DNA from: Desulfobacteraceae bacterium
GTDB lineage: Bacteria > Desulfobacterota > Desulfobacteria > Desulfobacterales > Desulfosalsimonadaceae
Length of the DNA stretch: 64,000 nucleotides
NCBI GenBank assembly: GCA_011390465.1
Contig: JAABSH010000002.1
Span: 82,199 to 146,198, forward strand
Direction: 5' to 3'
The translations under genes and the position numbers were made by a program. The notes under the pieces were generated by a model. That model was given only the letters and a program-made list of their open reading frames with translations. It made no database searches and was not told the origin of the DNA. Positions 1 to 7,719 of the stretch are shown here, piece after piece; positions within the stretch are counted from its first letter, which is position 1, and every line of letters begins with the position of its first letter.

Positions 1-1
1 T

Positions 2-2437
2 ACGCATTTGTTTCCTTTTTTTCTAAAGAAATACGGCGGCGAATGCCAGCAGTCCTTTGCCATTGTGATGACAGACGGCATGTGGAACGGTGATCTGCAA
101 AACAGCCAGGAAAATATTATCGGCAATGCAGACGGTGATGACAGCACCGATTTTGACGAGGGCGCATTTGGCGATAGTTACGATCATACAACGGCGGACA
201 TTGCCATGCATTTTTATGAGCGGGACCTTCACCCCCTGGTACCGGGTGCAGCGGAAAAACATCTGAACAATTTTGTTCCCACCGCGGAATTTGAAGATCC
301 TGCCGCCAACCATCAGCGGATGATCACCTATGGCATTTCATTCGGTATCCCCGGTGAGTATACGGATGAACAGCGTGTTCGGTTTTCGCAAAGTCTTCGA
401 TATGGCGATGATCCAAAAGATGCGGACTGGAAAGGCTGGCCCAAGCCGGAACCTGGAGAAACTTCCACCATTGATGATCTCTGGCATGCGACGATCAACG
501 GCCGGGGCGATTTTTTCAGTGCCGCCAATCCTCAGAAACTGGTGGAAGCCATGGAACAGATCAAAAGCTCCATTGAAAAGCGGCTGGGGTCAGCCACTGC
601 GGTTTCCACGAATACGGTGCAGCGTCAGGTGGGTACCCTTGTGTATCAGGCCCAGTTTCATTCCAGTCGATGGTCCGGTGATCTGGTTGCCCGGTCTGTG
701 GATGCAGATTCCGGAACAATGGCAGACGATCCCGCATGGAGCGCAAAGGATCAATTGGAATTGGTTGCCGCAGATGATCGGGTGGTTTTGAGTTTTGGTG
801 GTTCTGACGGGATCCCCTTCCGATATGCCGACCTTTCAGCAGACCAAAAATCCCGGCTGCATGCAGATTCTGACACAGGGGCTCAGATTGTGGATTTCAT
901 ACGGGGCGATGGTTCCCTGGAGCAACAGAATGCAGGGACCTTCCGAAGCCGGAACGGAAAAATCGGCGATATTGTCCATTCCCAGCCCTTTTATCACAAA
1001 GGAGTCGTGTATGTGGGGGCCAATGACGGAATGCTCCATGCATTTGATGCGCAAAACGGAGAAGAATATTTCGCCTTTGTGCCGGACCGCTTGATGGATC
1101 GGCTGGCGGAGTTGGCGGACGAGGATTACAGTCATCAGTATTATGTGGATGCCCCGCCCTATGTTCGCACGATTTCCAAAGGGCAGTCCATCCTTGTGGG
1201 AGGGTTCGGAAAAGGCGGCAAAGGCTTTTTCGGGCTGGATGTTACCAATGTGAAAACCGCTGCTGAAACGGATGCCGAAGATGTGGTTTTGTGGGAGTTC
1301 CCAGCCGGCACAGATAACGACATGGGATACACCTATGCCCGGCCGGAGATTGTTCATACCGAAGCTGAAGGATGGGTGGTGGTGGCTGCCAACGGATATG
1401 CCAGTGTCAATGGTGATGCCGTGCTTTATGTGCTGAACCCGAAGACCGGCGACTTGATTCGCAAGCTGAAGACCGAATCTGCGGGCGCGGACGCCTGTAA
1501 CGGACTTTCCACTCCAGTGGTCGTTGATGTGGATCTCAATGGCAATGTGGATTATGCCTATGCCGGAGACCTGAAAGGCAATCTCTGGAAATTTGATCTC
1601 ACCGGCGATGATGCGGACAACTGGAAGGTATTTTATAACGACGGGGCAGACCCCAAACCTTTGTTTACGGCCCGCAATGCAGATGATGCGGTTCAGCCCA
1701 TTACATCCCGGCCGGATGTGATGCTGCTCAGTTCCTGCGGACCCTATCTTGGTTATCTTGTGGCGTTCGGCACGGGCAAGTATTTTGGGGAGGATGATAT
1801 TTTTAATTATGAAACCCAATCTTTTTACGGAATCTACGATTGGGCTCCGGCTTATGCCAGCATGAAAGAACCGGTTAACGACAAATATCTTGGCGTTTTT
1901 CAGCAGGACCGCAGTCTTTCCAATGCATCTGATCTGACCCTGCTGGAACAGACGGTTGCGGAAGATACAGCGGATTGGCGGATTCTGACGGACAATACCA
2001 TCAATTATTATAATCCGCTGACGGAAGAAGGGGATCACGCGGGCTGGTATTATGATTTTTATGATGATGGAGAGCGAATGGTGGCGGCACCGCAAATACG
2101 CAACAACACCGTCATCTATGTTACCAATACGCCCAAGGCGGATCCTTGCGTGTGCGGCGGGTCTTCAATTCTCTATCAGGTGGATGCCTGCAGCGGGGGA
2201 AGAACCATTTCACCGCAGTTTGATATCAATGAAGATAAAAAATTCAATGATTCGGATCGCATCTCCACTGATGACGGCCCGTTGCCGCCTACCGGCATGA
2301 AGCTGGAAGGCACTGTCTATGATCCCACGGCAATGCCGCCCGATATTCTGCTGTTGACGGACAGTCTGGGGAAAATTACGGAAGTACTGGTGCCGCCCAA
2401 TCCCCCGGGCCGATGTTACTGGCGGTTTATCGAATAA
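2..2437 (+). CDS. pilY1: PilY1-type pilus-associated adhesin, C-terminal part (5' end outside window)
   Basis: The reading frame is already open at base 2, so the N-terminus lies before the window; the TTG at base 8 is not a credible start. The first residues match the end of a von Willebrand A-like region (CQQSFAIVMTDG), which aligns with the same motif in the complete PilY1 downstream. The C-terminal half is the PilY1 beta-propeller (GANDGMLHAFDA), with a calcium-loop-like DVDLNGNVDYAYAGDL followed by GNLWKFDL. A second EF-hand-like loop, DINEDKKFNDSD, lies near the end. Members of this family sit at the pilus tip or outer surface, and in Pseudomonas PilY1 calcium binding controls pilus extension and retraction. 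The gene is followed by a strong terminator, so it belongs to an operon entering from the left. It is a paralogue of the gene at 7720. Confidence 0.9.
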   Translation, partial: THLFPFFLKKYGGECQQSFAIVMTDGMWNGDLQNSQENIIGNADGDDSTDFDEGAFGDSYDHTTADIAMHFYERDLHPLVPGAAEKHLNNFVPTAEFEDPAANHQRMITYGISFGIPGEYTDEQRVRFSQSLRYGDDPKDADWKGWPKPEPGETSTIDDLWHATINGRGDFFSAANPQKLVEAMEQIKSSIEKRLGSATAVSTNTVQRQVGTLVYQAQFHSSRWSGDLVARSVDADSGTMADDPAWSAKDQLELVAADDRVVLSFGGSDGIPFRYADLSADQKSRLHADSDTGAQIVDFIRGDGSLEQQNAGTFRSRNGKIGDIVHSQPFYHKGVVYVGANDGMLHAFDAQNGEEYFAFVPDRLMDRLAELADEDYSHQYYVDAPPYVRTISKGQSILVGGFGKGGKGFFGLDVTNVKTAAETDAEDVVLWEFPAGTDNDMGYTYARPEIVHTEAEGWVVVAANGYASVNGDAVLYVLNPKTGDLIRKLKTESAGADACNGLSTPVVVDVDLNGNVDYAYAGDLKGNLWKFDLTGDDADNWKVFYNDGADPKPLFTARNADDAVQPITSRPDVMLLSSCGPYLGYLVAFGTGKYFGEDDIFNYETQSFYGIYDWAPAYASMKEPVNDKYLGVFQQDRSLSNASDLTLLEQTVAEDTADWRILTDNTINYYNPLTEEGDHAGWYYDFYDDGERMVAAPQIRNNTVIYVTNTPKADPCVCGGSSILYQVDACSGGRTISPQFDINEDKKFNDSDRISTDDGPLPPTGMKLEGTVYDPTAMPPDILLLTDSLGKITEVLVPPNPPGRCYWRFIE

Positions 2438-2467
2438 TTTAACATCAGTATTATTTTAAGCTTTTTT

Positions 2468-2510
2468 AAAATGGCGCATGGGGAAAAAATTTCCCATTGC
2501 GCCATTTTTG
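2468..2510 (+). terminator. Rho-independent terminator after first pilY1
   Basis: An inverted repeat (AAATGGCGCATGGGGAAA paired with TTTCCCATTGCGCCATTT, one mismatch) with a very short loop runs into a T-run about 30 bases after the stop codon. Confidence 0.8.
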
Positions 2511-2640
2511 TATTTGAAAACGTGGTGAATGATTTTCCCTGATGTTAGTGAGCCGCGGATGCACGCAGACAGCCGCAGACAACGTCCTTTTCAGTTGACC
2601 GGCGAAATGCCACCAGTTTCAAGTTATTCGTATAAATCGG

Positions 2641-2844
2641 ACCCGTCATTCCGGGCAAGGGAGCGTAGCGACCGTGACCCGGAATCCAGAAAAAAGGAAA
2701 TCCCGCGCCCAGCAGAGATCCGAAAACCCATGGCGTTCCTTCCCAAATGGTGGCCATGGCTGTTTTTTAGACGCGGATTACACGGATTAACACGGATTAA
2801 CCCCCAAATATCCGCGTTCATCCGCGTGTATCTGCGGCTGATTG
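2641..2844. repeat. Composite intergenic repeat, copy 1 (about 205 bp)
   Basis: The first part reads like CCCGTCATTCCGGGCAAGG...GACCCGGAATCCAG. The second part contains GACGCGGATTACACGGATTA and ends in ATCTGCGGCT. A nearly identical copy lies in the same orientation at 4009-4213 and a partial one at 4811-4917. The second part (GCGGAT...ATCCGC) recurs alone in many gaps of the window. A shorter piece of the same family is at 2552-2582. No protein-coding signal is convincing here; the ORFs crossing it are translations of the repeat. Confidence 0.8.
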
Positions 2845-2866
2845 ATATCTTCACCGTTTTTTTTCT

Positions 2867-2892
2867 CGTTCCCACGGTCCTCCGTGGGAACG
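2867..2892. repeat. Perfect 11-bp hairpin repeat (CGTTCCCACGG / CCGTGGGAACG)
   Basis: The two arms are exact reverse complements around a TCCT loop. A related copy is at 14745-14766. There is no adjacent T-run, so this is a dispersed palindromic repeat rather than a simple terminator. Confidence 0.75.
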
Positions 2893-3134
2893 CATACGGG
2901 ATTGGCACAAGGGTATTCTTTTTTTTTGCTTATTCGCCCTGAAGCACCGCAGGGCCGAAAAGAAAAAATATCCAGTGCCCCATCGAAACTGTTGGAGAAA
3001 TAATATTATCTGGATTTTCTTTTCCACAACCCGGGATACTCTGGCTTGTAGTGACGCCGTGAGGCGTTACATGGTATGCCATTCGGTCAACCCACAAACC
3101 TGATTTTGAGTAATAAATAAATCAGATACCGTTG

Positions 3135-3179
3135 TTTTGGTTGAATTGGGAAATGATGACGCTGTCCCCCGATTTCGCC
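3135..3179. repeat. Direct repeat upstream of the first TA module
   Basis: The segment beginning TTTTGGTTGAATTGGG and ending CCCGATTTCGCC has an imperfect copy in the same orientation at 3860-3902, directly after the toxin stop codon. Nothing else was recognised between here and the antitoxin gene at 3398. Confidence 0.55.
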
Positions 3180-3397
3180 GGAAAGGACATATCCTGTATA
3201 ACGGCACCAAAAAATTGCCCCTCAGTGCCGCAACCGTCCATAATATTTTTCGTCATGACGGCGTGGACGCGATTTTTGCTTTGTAAAGTTTTTTTGTATG
3301 CTTGCAGGCAGTAACGGCCCATCTATATAATTATTGTTTTATTTGCGTATCTTAAAACATCTTGATATATTGAAGAAAAAATAACAGGAGTGGATCA

Positions 3398-3595
3398 ATG
3401 AACATATCCAAGCGCTATATTGTCGATGAAAACGGAAGCCCGCGAGAAGTGGTCATTTCAATAGCAGATTTTAAAAAAATTGAGGAAATTTTGGGCCTTG
3501 ATCTTGGAGATGAGGCCGAAAAACAGCTTCGAGAAGCGAGACATGACAGGGAAAGCGGCAATGAAGATGCATATATCGATCTGGATGCCATCTGA
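3398..3595 (+). CDS. Putative type II antitoxin (RelB/Phd-like, short)
   Basis: This 65-residue protein starts with a pattern common in small antitoxins (YIVDENGSPREVVISIADFKKIEEIL) and ends in an acidic, probably disordered tail expected to wrap the toxin. An AGGAG-type ribosome-binding site lies just upstream (AACAGGAGTGGATCA before ATG). Its stop codon overlaps the start of the downstream toxin (TGATG), the usual translational coupling in TA operons. The family assignment is inferred from length, pattern and context. The first 20 residues resemble the antitoxin at 13942, but the rest differs. Confidence 0.7.
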   Translation: MNISKRYIVDENGSPREVVISIADFKKIEEILGLDLGDEAEKQLREARHDRESGNEDAYIDLDAI

Positions 3596-3855
3596 TGCCC
3601 AAGGTCATTGTCCACCGGCATGCAGCCCGGTACCTTCAACGACTTCCACATCATCGCCGGGATCAGATTAAAGATATTTTAAACCAAATGAAAAATAGAT
3701 CGATCGATCATTTGGATATTATCCCTATGTCCGGAGAGTGGGCGGGATATCGTCGCCTTCGGGCTGGCAATTTAAGAGTCATTTTCTGGTATGACGAAAA
3801 AGAGGACGTTGTTTTTATCGATCATATCGGGCCTCGGGGAGATGTTTACAAATAG
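3595..3855 (+). CDS. Putative type II toxin, RelE/ParE family
   Basis: An 86-residue basic protein with the RelE/ParE layout: an N-terminal helical pair (HAARYLQRLPHHRRDQIKDIL), then a strand-rich half with GEWAGYRRLRAGNLRVIFW and a final VFIDHIGPRGDVYK. These resemble the RLR.G..RV.Y and I..IG.R..VY patterns of the family. RelE members cut mRNA on the ribosome and ParE members poison gyrase; the sequence alone does not decide which. It is coupled to the antitoxin by a TGATG overlap. Repeats bound the module on both sides (2641-2844 and 3135-3179 upstream, 3860-3902 and 4009-4213 downstream). Confidence 0.8.
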   Translation: MPKVIVHRHAARYLQRLPHHRRDQIKDILNQMKNRSIDHLDIIPMSGEWAGYRRLRAGNLRVIFWYDEKEDVVFIDHIGPRGDVYK

Positions 3856-3859
3856 CGCT

Positions 3860-3902
3860 ATTTTGGTTGAATGGGGAAATAATAATGTTCCCGGATTTCG
3901 CC
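3860..3902. repeat. Direct repeat downstream of the first TA module
   Basis: This copy of the 3135-3179 sequence (TTTTGGTTGAATGGGG ... CCCGGATTTCGCC) begins four bases after the toxin stop codon. Confidence 0.55.
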
Positions 3903-4008
3903 CCGAGTTTACGGTTATTCACTGCGCCAGTGCAGGGGAGGGCTTTACCCCCTTCCGTCATTCTGACAGTCTTCCCCGATAAAACATTCGAGGACAAGCT
4001 TAGCCGGG

Positions 4009-4213
4009 CCCGTCATTCCGGGCAAGGGAGCGCAGCGACCGCGACCCGGAATCCAGAAAAAAAAAGAAACCCCGCGCCCAGCAGAGATCCGAAAACCCAT
4101 GGTGTACTGTCCCAAATGGCGGTATGGCTGTTTTTTAGACGCGGATTACACGGATTAAAACGGATTAACCCCCAAAACATCCGCGTCCATCTGCGTGTAT
4201 CTGCGGCTAATTG
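4009..4213. repeat. Composite intergenic repeat, copy 2
   Basis: Same orientation and order of blocks as 2641-2844, including the shared core CAGCAGAGATCCGAAAACCC. The two copies bracket the TA module at 3398-3855. The rest of the gap 3856-4367 holds no recognisable gene. Confidence 0.8.
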
Positions 4214-4367
4214 TAATTACGGTCATTCCGCACCAAAAACTCACTTGCTGCTGAGAATACACTGTTTGTATTTGCCTATTTTTAAAAAAATGTTATATTT
4301 TAATATCTTGCTCTAGTAAATTTTTTTTAATCCATGAACATCACCCATCGTAACATTAGGAAAGGCA

Positions 4368-4628
4368 ATGGCTTTAATTGAGCAAATTCAAAAAGATATG
4401 GTCGCGCTTCCGCTGGATAAGCAGAAAGAAGTTCTTGATTTTATATTATTTTTGCGTCAGCGGCAACAATCAGCGAATGCCCCTCTTGCCTCAGATGAGC
4501 GAGGTGCTCAAGGCATCAAAAAATCGCTGCAAAAGCTCGCAAAAATGCGCCTTTTTGCGGATATCGACCATCCGGTAGATTGGCAGCGGAACCTTCGTCA
4601 GGACAGATGTTTACCAGGGCGTGAATGA
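4368..4628 (+). CDS. DUF2281-like small protein, probable orphan antitoxin
   Basis: An 86-residue protein opening with IEQIQKDMVALPLDKQKEVL and continuing DFILFLRQRQQ, the helical pattern of DUF2281 proteins, which commonly act as antitoxins beside VapC-type toxins. Its C-terminus (DHPVDWQRNLRQDRCLPGRE) also fits that family. No toxin gene follows: the next 570 bases contain repeats and then the pilin promoter. It therefore looks like an antitoxin that has lost, or never had, its partner. The start is the ATG after AAAGGCA; the ribosome-binding site is modest. Confidence 0.65.
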   Translation: MALIEQIQKDMVALPLDKQKEVLDFILFLRQRQQSANAPLASDERGAQGIKKSLQKLAKMRLFADIDHPVDWQRNLRQDRCLPGRE

Positions 4629-4716
4629 TGATTTTTCCTGGGTTGACGGATTGTCCATCATTGATCCTTTGAAGTAAGACGCTCTTTAATTTTCTGGCTT
4701 GATCATCGTTTCGGCC

Positions 4717-4752
4717 AATGTAGGGGAGGGGTTTACCTCCCCTCGTTTCAGG
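4717..4752. repeat. GTAGGGGAGGGG-type hairpin repeat
   Basis: GTAGGGGAGGGGTTTACC followed by TCCCCTC is a short palindromic element that recurs, in variant forms, at about 3931-3960, 21838-21900 and 23466-23536. Confidence 0.5.
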
Positions 4753-4810
4753 ATAAGCCTGGAACCCTGGGGGCGTATTGGCTCAAATGGTGTTCCTTGC
4801 TGTTTTTCTT

Positions 4811-4917
4811 TGCCGCAGATGCACGCAGACAAACGCAGATAAATTCCGCTTAGGGGGCCGGACCCGTCATTGCCGGCAAGGGAGCACAGGGCCCGCGACC
4901 CGGAATCCAGAAAATAA
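4811..4917. repeat. Composite intergenic repeat, partial copy 3
   Basis: It contains GCCGCAGATGCACGCAGAC and the CCCGTCATTGCCGGCAAGG...GACCCGGAATCCAG block of the 2641-2844 element. It lies just downstream of the orphan antitoxin, so that gene too is repeat-bounded. Confidence 0.7.
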
Positions 4918-5141
4918 GACAATTTGCACCAAACGGATAACCCTAAAATTTTTTAAGCCCAGCTATTAAATTATTTTATAGTTTGAGCCTGATTTGCTGC
5001 AAACGATTTCATATTTTTCCTGCCAACGTTTTATTCAAACTTGCCACAAACCGGGTTCTCTGTTAAAATCACTATTAAATCAAAATGCTTACCTGGCTTT
5101 TCAAGCCGATATGGATATATTTCAGTTGTTCGTTTTTTTTG

Positions 5142-5157
5142 TGGCATGAAAATTGTA
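5142..5157 (+). promoter_or_regulatory. Candidate sigma-54 promoter of the minor-pilin operon
   Basis: TGGCATG, four bases, then TTGTA gives the -24/-12 arrangement (consensus TGGCACG-N4-TTGCW), with one deviation in each element. It lies about 40 bases before the fimT-like start codon, and the AGGAGG ribosome-binding site sits at 5181-5186. Sigma-54/PilR control of pilin genes is established in other bacteria; its use here is inferred. Confidence 0.45.
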
Positions 5158-5194
5158 AGGTTATGTATCAGACATCAAACAGGAGGTCCTCTGA

Positions 5195-5656
5195 ATGAAA
5201 AATAATTCTGGTTTTACTTTGATGGAGTTGATGATCGTAATTGCCATTATTGGCATTATTTCGGCCGTCGCTGTCCCAAACATGATTGCCTGGCGCAGCA
5301 ATCACCAGCTAAACGGATCGGCGCGCGAGGTTTTGTCCGTCATTAATCAGGCCAGGCTTGCCGCCATCAAAAATAATTCAGCGGTTACGTTAACATTCAA
5401 TAAAGATAATGTTTCAACCGATTCCACCAATCGGGTAACTGGCGTGAATAAAGTCATTTCTACCCCGATACGGCCAAATGTCAAAATTGATTCCACTAAT
5501 TTTGAATCGGATTCCTTTCGTTTTAACAGTCGTGGATTGCCTGTTAAGAGTGATAACAGTTTTGCTGCGGGTCGTGTGAAACTCACCAACAGGAAAGGAG
5601 ATTCATTAGAAGTCATTCTCGCCAGCACGGGTGTTACCCGTATTGATAAGCCGTAA
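5195..5656 (+). CDS. fimT: Minor pseudopilin, FimT/GspH family
   Basis: A 153-residue type IV pilin-like protein. The class III signal is clear: a short basic leader ends in Gly6, followed by FTLMELMIVIAIIGIISAVAV, with Glu at mature position 5. PilD would cut after Gly6 and methylate the new N-terminus. The long hydrophobic helix is followed by NHQLNGSAREVLSVINQARL, typical of FimT/GspH proteins. It is the first gene of a tight run FimT-PilW-PilV-PilX-PilY1, the standard minor-pilin set that primes pilus assembly. The start codon is supported by an AGGAGG site eight bases upstream. Confidence 0.88.
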   Translation: MKNNSGFTLMELMIVIAIIGIISAVAVPNMIAWRSNHQLNGSAREVLSVINQARLAAIKNNSAVTLTFNKDNVSTDSTNRVTGVNKVISTPIRPNVKIDSTNFESDSFRFNSRGLPVKSDNSFAAGRVKLTNRKGDSLEVILASTGVTRIDKP

Positions 5657-5677
5657 ATAGATGCATGGAGAAAGACG

Positions 5678-6364
5678 ATGAACTCAAAATTTAGCAATCG
5701 ATCTGCCGGTGTGACGCTAATTGAACTCATGATTGCCATGGCCATCACTGCCGTGATTAGTGTTGCCCTGTATTCAGTGTTTCAATCCCAGGTCCGGGGC
5801 CAGGTCTCCCAGGATGTATCCTTGCAAATGACCCAGAGTCTACGCGCCGCCATGGAAATCATTTCAGCGGATATTCGTATGGCGGGTTGTGATCCGACTC
5901 AGGATGCAGACGCGGAGATAATGTCAGCGGATGCGGGTGATTTGACACTTTCCATGGACATTCGAGGGGATAATGTTGGCGACCCGCCGGATGGTGACAC
6001 AACCGACGCAGGAGAGGTTGTACGCTACGCCATTAATACCAGCGGTAATCTGGGCCGATCGGTGAGTGGGGGAAATCTTGAGCCCCTTCATTCCATCGAT
6101 ATGGAATGCGATGTTCTGGATTTTGTCTATTTTGACACTGAAGGCGCTGTGATTGCCACGCCTGTGGCAGATACGGACGATATTTCCGCCATCCAGGTGA
6201 GTATCGTTGTTCGGTCCGCAGATGCTGACAATCCGGGGTTTTTGAGATCCTATACCGACACTACGTCTTATGTAAACCTACAGGGGGATGAAATTCTGGC
6301 TCCGCCGAATGATACATTCCGAAGATTCCAGCTCAGCGCTACCATTGACTGCAGAAATTTATAA
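5678..6364 (+). CDS. pilW: Minor pseudopilin, PilW-like
   Basis: 228 residues with a prepilin leader cut after Gly11, followed by VTLIELMIAMAITAVISVAL and with the conserved Glu at mature position 5. Behind the helix comes QVSQDVSLQMTQSLRAAMEI then ISADIRMAGCDP, the sequence context typical of PilW proteins. The gene begins 21 bases after fimT stops. PilW is part of the PilVWX-FimU-PilE priming complex at the pilus tip in characterised systems. Confidence 0.87.
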   Translation: MNSKFSNRSAGVTLIELMIAMAITAVISVALYSVFQSQVRGQVSQDVSLQMTQSLRAAMEIISADIRMAGCDPTQDADAEIMSADAGDLTLSMDIRGDNVGDPPDGDTTDAGEVVRYAINTSGNLGRSVSGGNLEPLHSIDMECDVLDFVYFDTEGAVIATPVADTDDISAIQVSIVVRSADADNPGFLRSYTDTTSYVNLQGDEILAPPNDTFRRFQLSATIDCRNL

Positions 6365-6415
6365 AAATTGCAAAACCGCAATGGCCGGTTTGTTTTTTTA
6401 AGAGGAGGATATGCG

Positions 6416-6934
6416 GTGAACACAAAGAAAATGCCCTTTACTGTTATAAGAAATAATAATAGCGGCTTTACGCTGGTTGAAATTATGATTGCCATCGGCA
6501 TTTTCGCCATCGGCTTTCTGGCGGTGGGAATGATGCAGGTGAATGCCTTAAATACCACCAATTCTGCCCGCCACACCACCGAAGCGATGGCAATGGCGGA
6601 GGATTGGGTTGAACAGCTCAGGGTTTTGCCTTTTTATGATGATGAAGCGGATTTAGATCTTAACGGAGCAGTCGAAGATTTTGACATGCATCCGGATTTG
6701 AGCATTGGGGATCATCCCCCCACGGGTGCCACAGCGGACGCCACACCCTATACGGTAAGGTGGACGGTGTCAAATGGTTCCTTAGAACAGTTTGATCAAG
6801 GCACTTTAGATAATACCCAGCCAACGCCACGATGTGTTAATATTCGGGTCTGGGTGACCCCGGACAACAATGCCAATGATATTCAGGCGGAAATTTTTTT
6901 CAGCAAATATTGGTCCATGGACAGGCGATTGTAA
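6416..6934 (+). CDS. pilV: Minor pseudopilin, PilV-like
   Basis: 172 residues from a GTG start at 6416 that is preceded by a strong AGGAGG (6403-6408). The in-frame ATG further upstream has no such site and would prolong the leader unnaturally. The prepilin motif SGFTLVEIMIAIGIFAIGFL gives cleavage after Gly17 and Glu at mature position 5. The following NTTNSARHTTEAMAMAEDWV is typical of PilV, whose helix carries conserved small and acidic residues. It lies between pilW and pilX in the minor-pilin operon. Confidence 0.87.
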   Translation: MNTKKMPFTVIRNNNSGFTLVEIMIAIGIFAIGFLAVGMMQVNALNTTNSARHTTEAMAMAEDWVEQLRVLPFYDDEADLDLNGAVEDFDMHPDLSIGDHPPTGATADATPYTVRWTVSNGSLEQFDQGTLDNTQPTPRCVNIRVWVTPDNNANDIQAEIFFSKYWSMDRRL

Positions 6935-6991
6935 CCTTTTTTCCAGGATAAAATATTTTATACCAAAAAAGGCTTTAAGGAGAAGCTGAAA

Positions 6992-7657
6992 ATGCAATAT
7001 AAGTTATCAAAACAGCATTTTGAACAGATGCAGAAAAGATCATTCCATCACCATGGCCAAAACGGTTCGATCATGGTGATCGTGCTGATGCTTTTGGTGA
7101 TTATGTCCCTTATCGGCATTGCATCCATAAACACTTCAGTTACTGAAAATTTTATTGTTCGGAATGCGGCCATTCGCAAGCAAAATGTGTTGATGGCAGA
7201 CTCAGTGGCGGGAGAGGTGCTTCAGCAGATTCTGGATGCGGGTATCGTGGATGCTGATGTCGATGATCCGCCACTTCTGACGGAAGCCCAGATCAATCCC
7301 CAGGGAGCGCCATTACCCTGGGTACATGGCCATGATACCCTGCTGACGGATGCCGGTTTTACCTATGCGGACTGGTACAGCCAGACTTTAGGCCCGTTGC
7401 TGGATGCTGGTAATTCTGATACGCCGTGGGCCATTACCAAAGATGACGGCACCGGCATATCAGAGATTCTGAAGCAACGGGGGGAACTTGCCACCTCTCC
7501 GCCACGTTATGCATTGATCGGATGGGTTCCGGTAACCGGCGGATCATTAAAAATGACCACCGCCATCCGGGGGGCCGGACGGGTGCTGGTGGAATATATG
7601 TCTGATGATTTCGGTGTCGTTCGTTTGACCGTGGGGGTCGAAAGATGGTTTTTATAA
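6992..7657 (+). CDS. pilX: Minor pilin-operon protein, PilX-like
   Basis: 221 residues. The N-terminal region NGSIMVIVLMLLVIMSLIGI followed by ASINTSVTENFIVRN corresponds to the PilX N-terminal domain, which lacks the standard GFTLxE site but keeps the hydrophobic helix and the downstream polar stretch. It is preceded by AAGGAGAAGC. The order PilW-PilV-PilX-PilY1 supports the call. In other species PilX cooperates with PilY1 at the pilus tip. Confidence 0.82.
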   Translation: MQYKLSKQHFEQMQKRSFHHHGQNGSIMVIVLMLLVIMSLIGIASINTSVTENFIVRNAAIRKQNVLMADSVAGEVLQQILDAGIVDADVDDPPLLTEAQINPQGAPLPWVHGHDTLLTDAGFTYADWYSQTLGPLLDAGNSDTPWAITKDDGTGISEILKQRGELATSPPRYALIGWVPVTGGSLKMTTAIRGAGRVLVEYMSDDFGVVRLTVGVERWFL

Positions 7658-7719
7658 TATGATCGTAATGGTTTTTGATTTTAACCCGGTAATTAACCAG
7701 CAACTAAGGATGGTGAACC

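Noticed and set aside
836..2095. A 419-codon open frame on the minus strand across the first pilY1
   Set aside because: It lies fully antisense to a well-supported gene, its translation is low in complexity and rich in Ile, Arg and His, and no family pattern or ribosome-binding site was seen.
2529..4316. Several 60-150 codon frames in the gaps around the first TA module
   Set aside because: They are translations of the composite repeats; similar peptides appear from each copy, which reflects DNA repetition and not a conserved protein.
4629..4676. Possible remnant of a VapC toxin after the DUF2281 gene (a frame ending DDFSWVDGLSIIDPLK)
   Set aside because: Too short, and it lacks the PIN-domain start pattern; I cannot support it as a gene relic.
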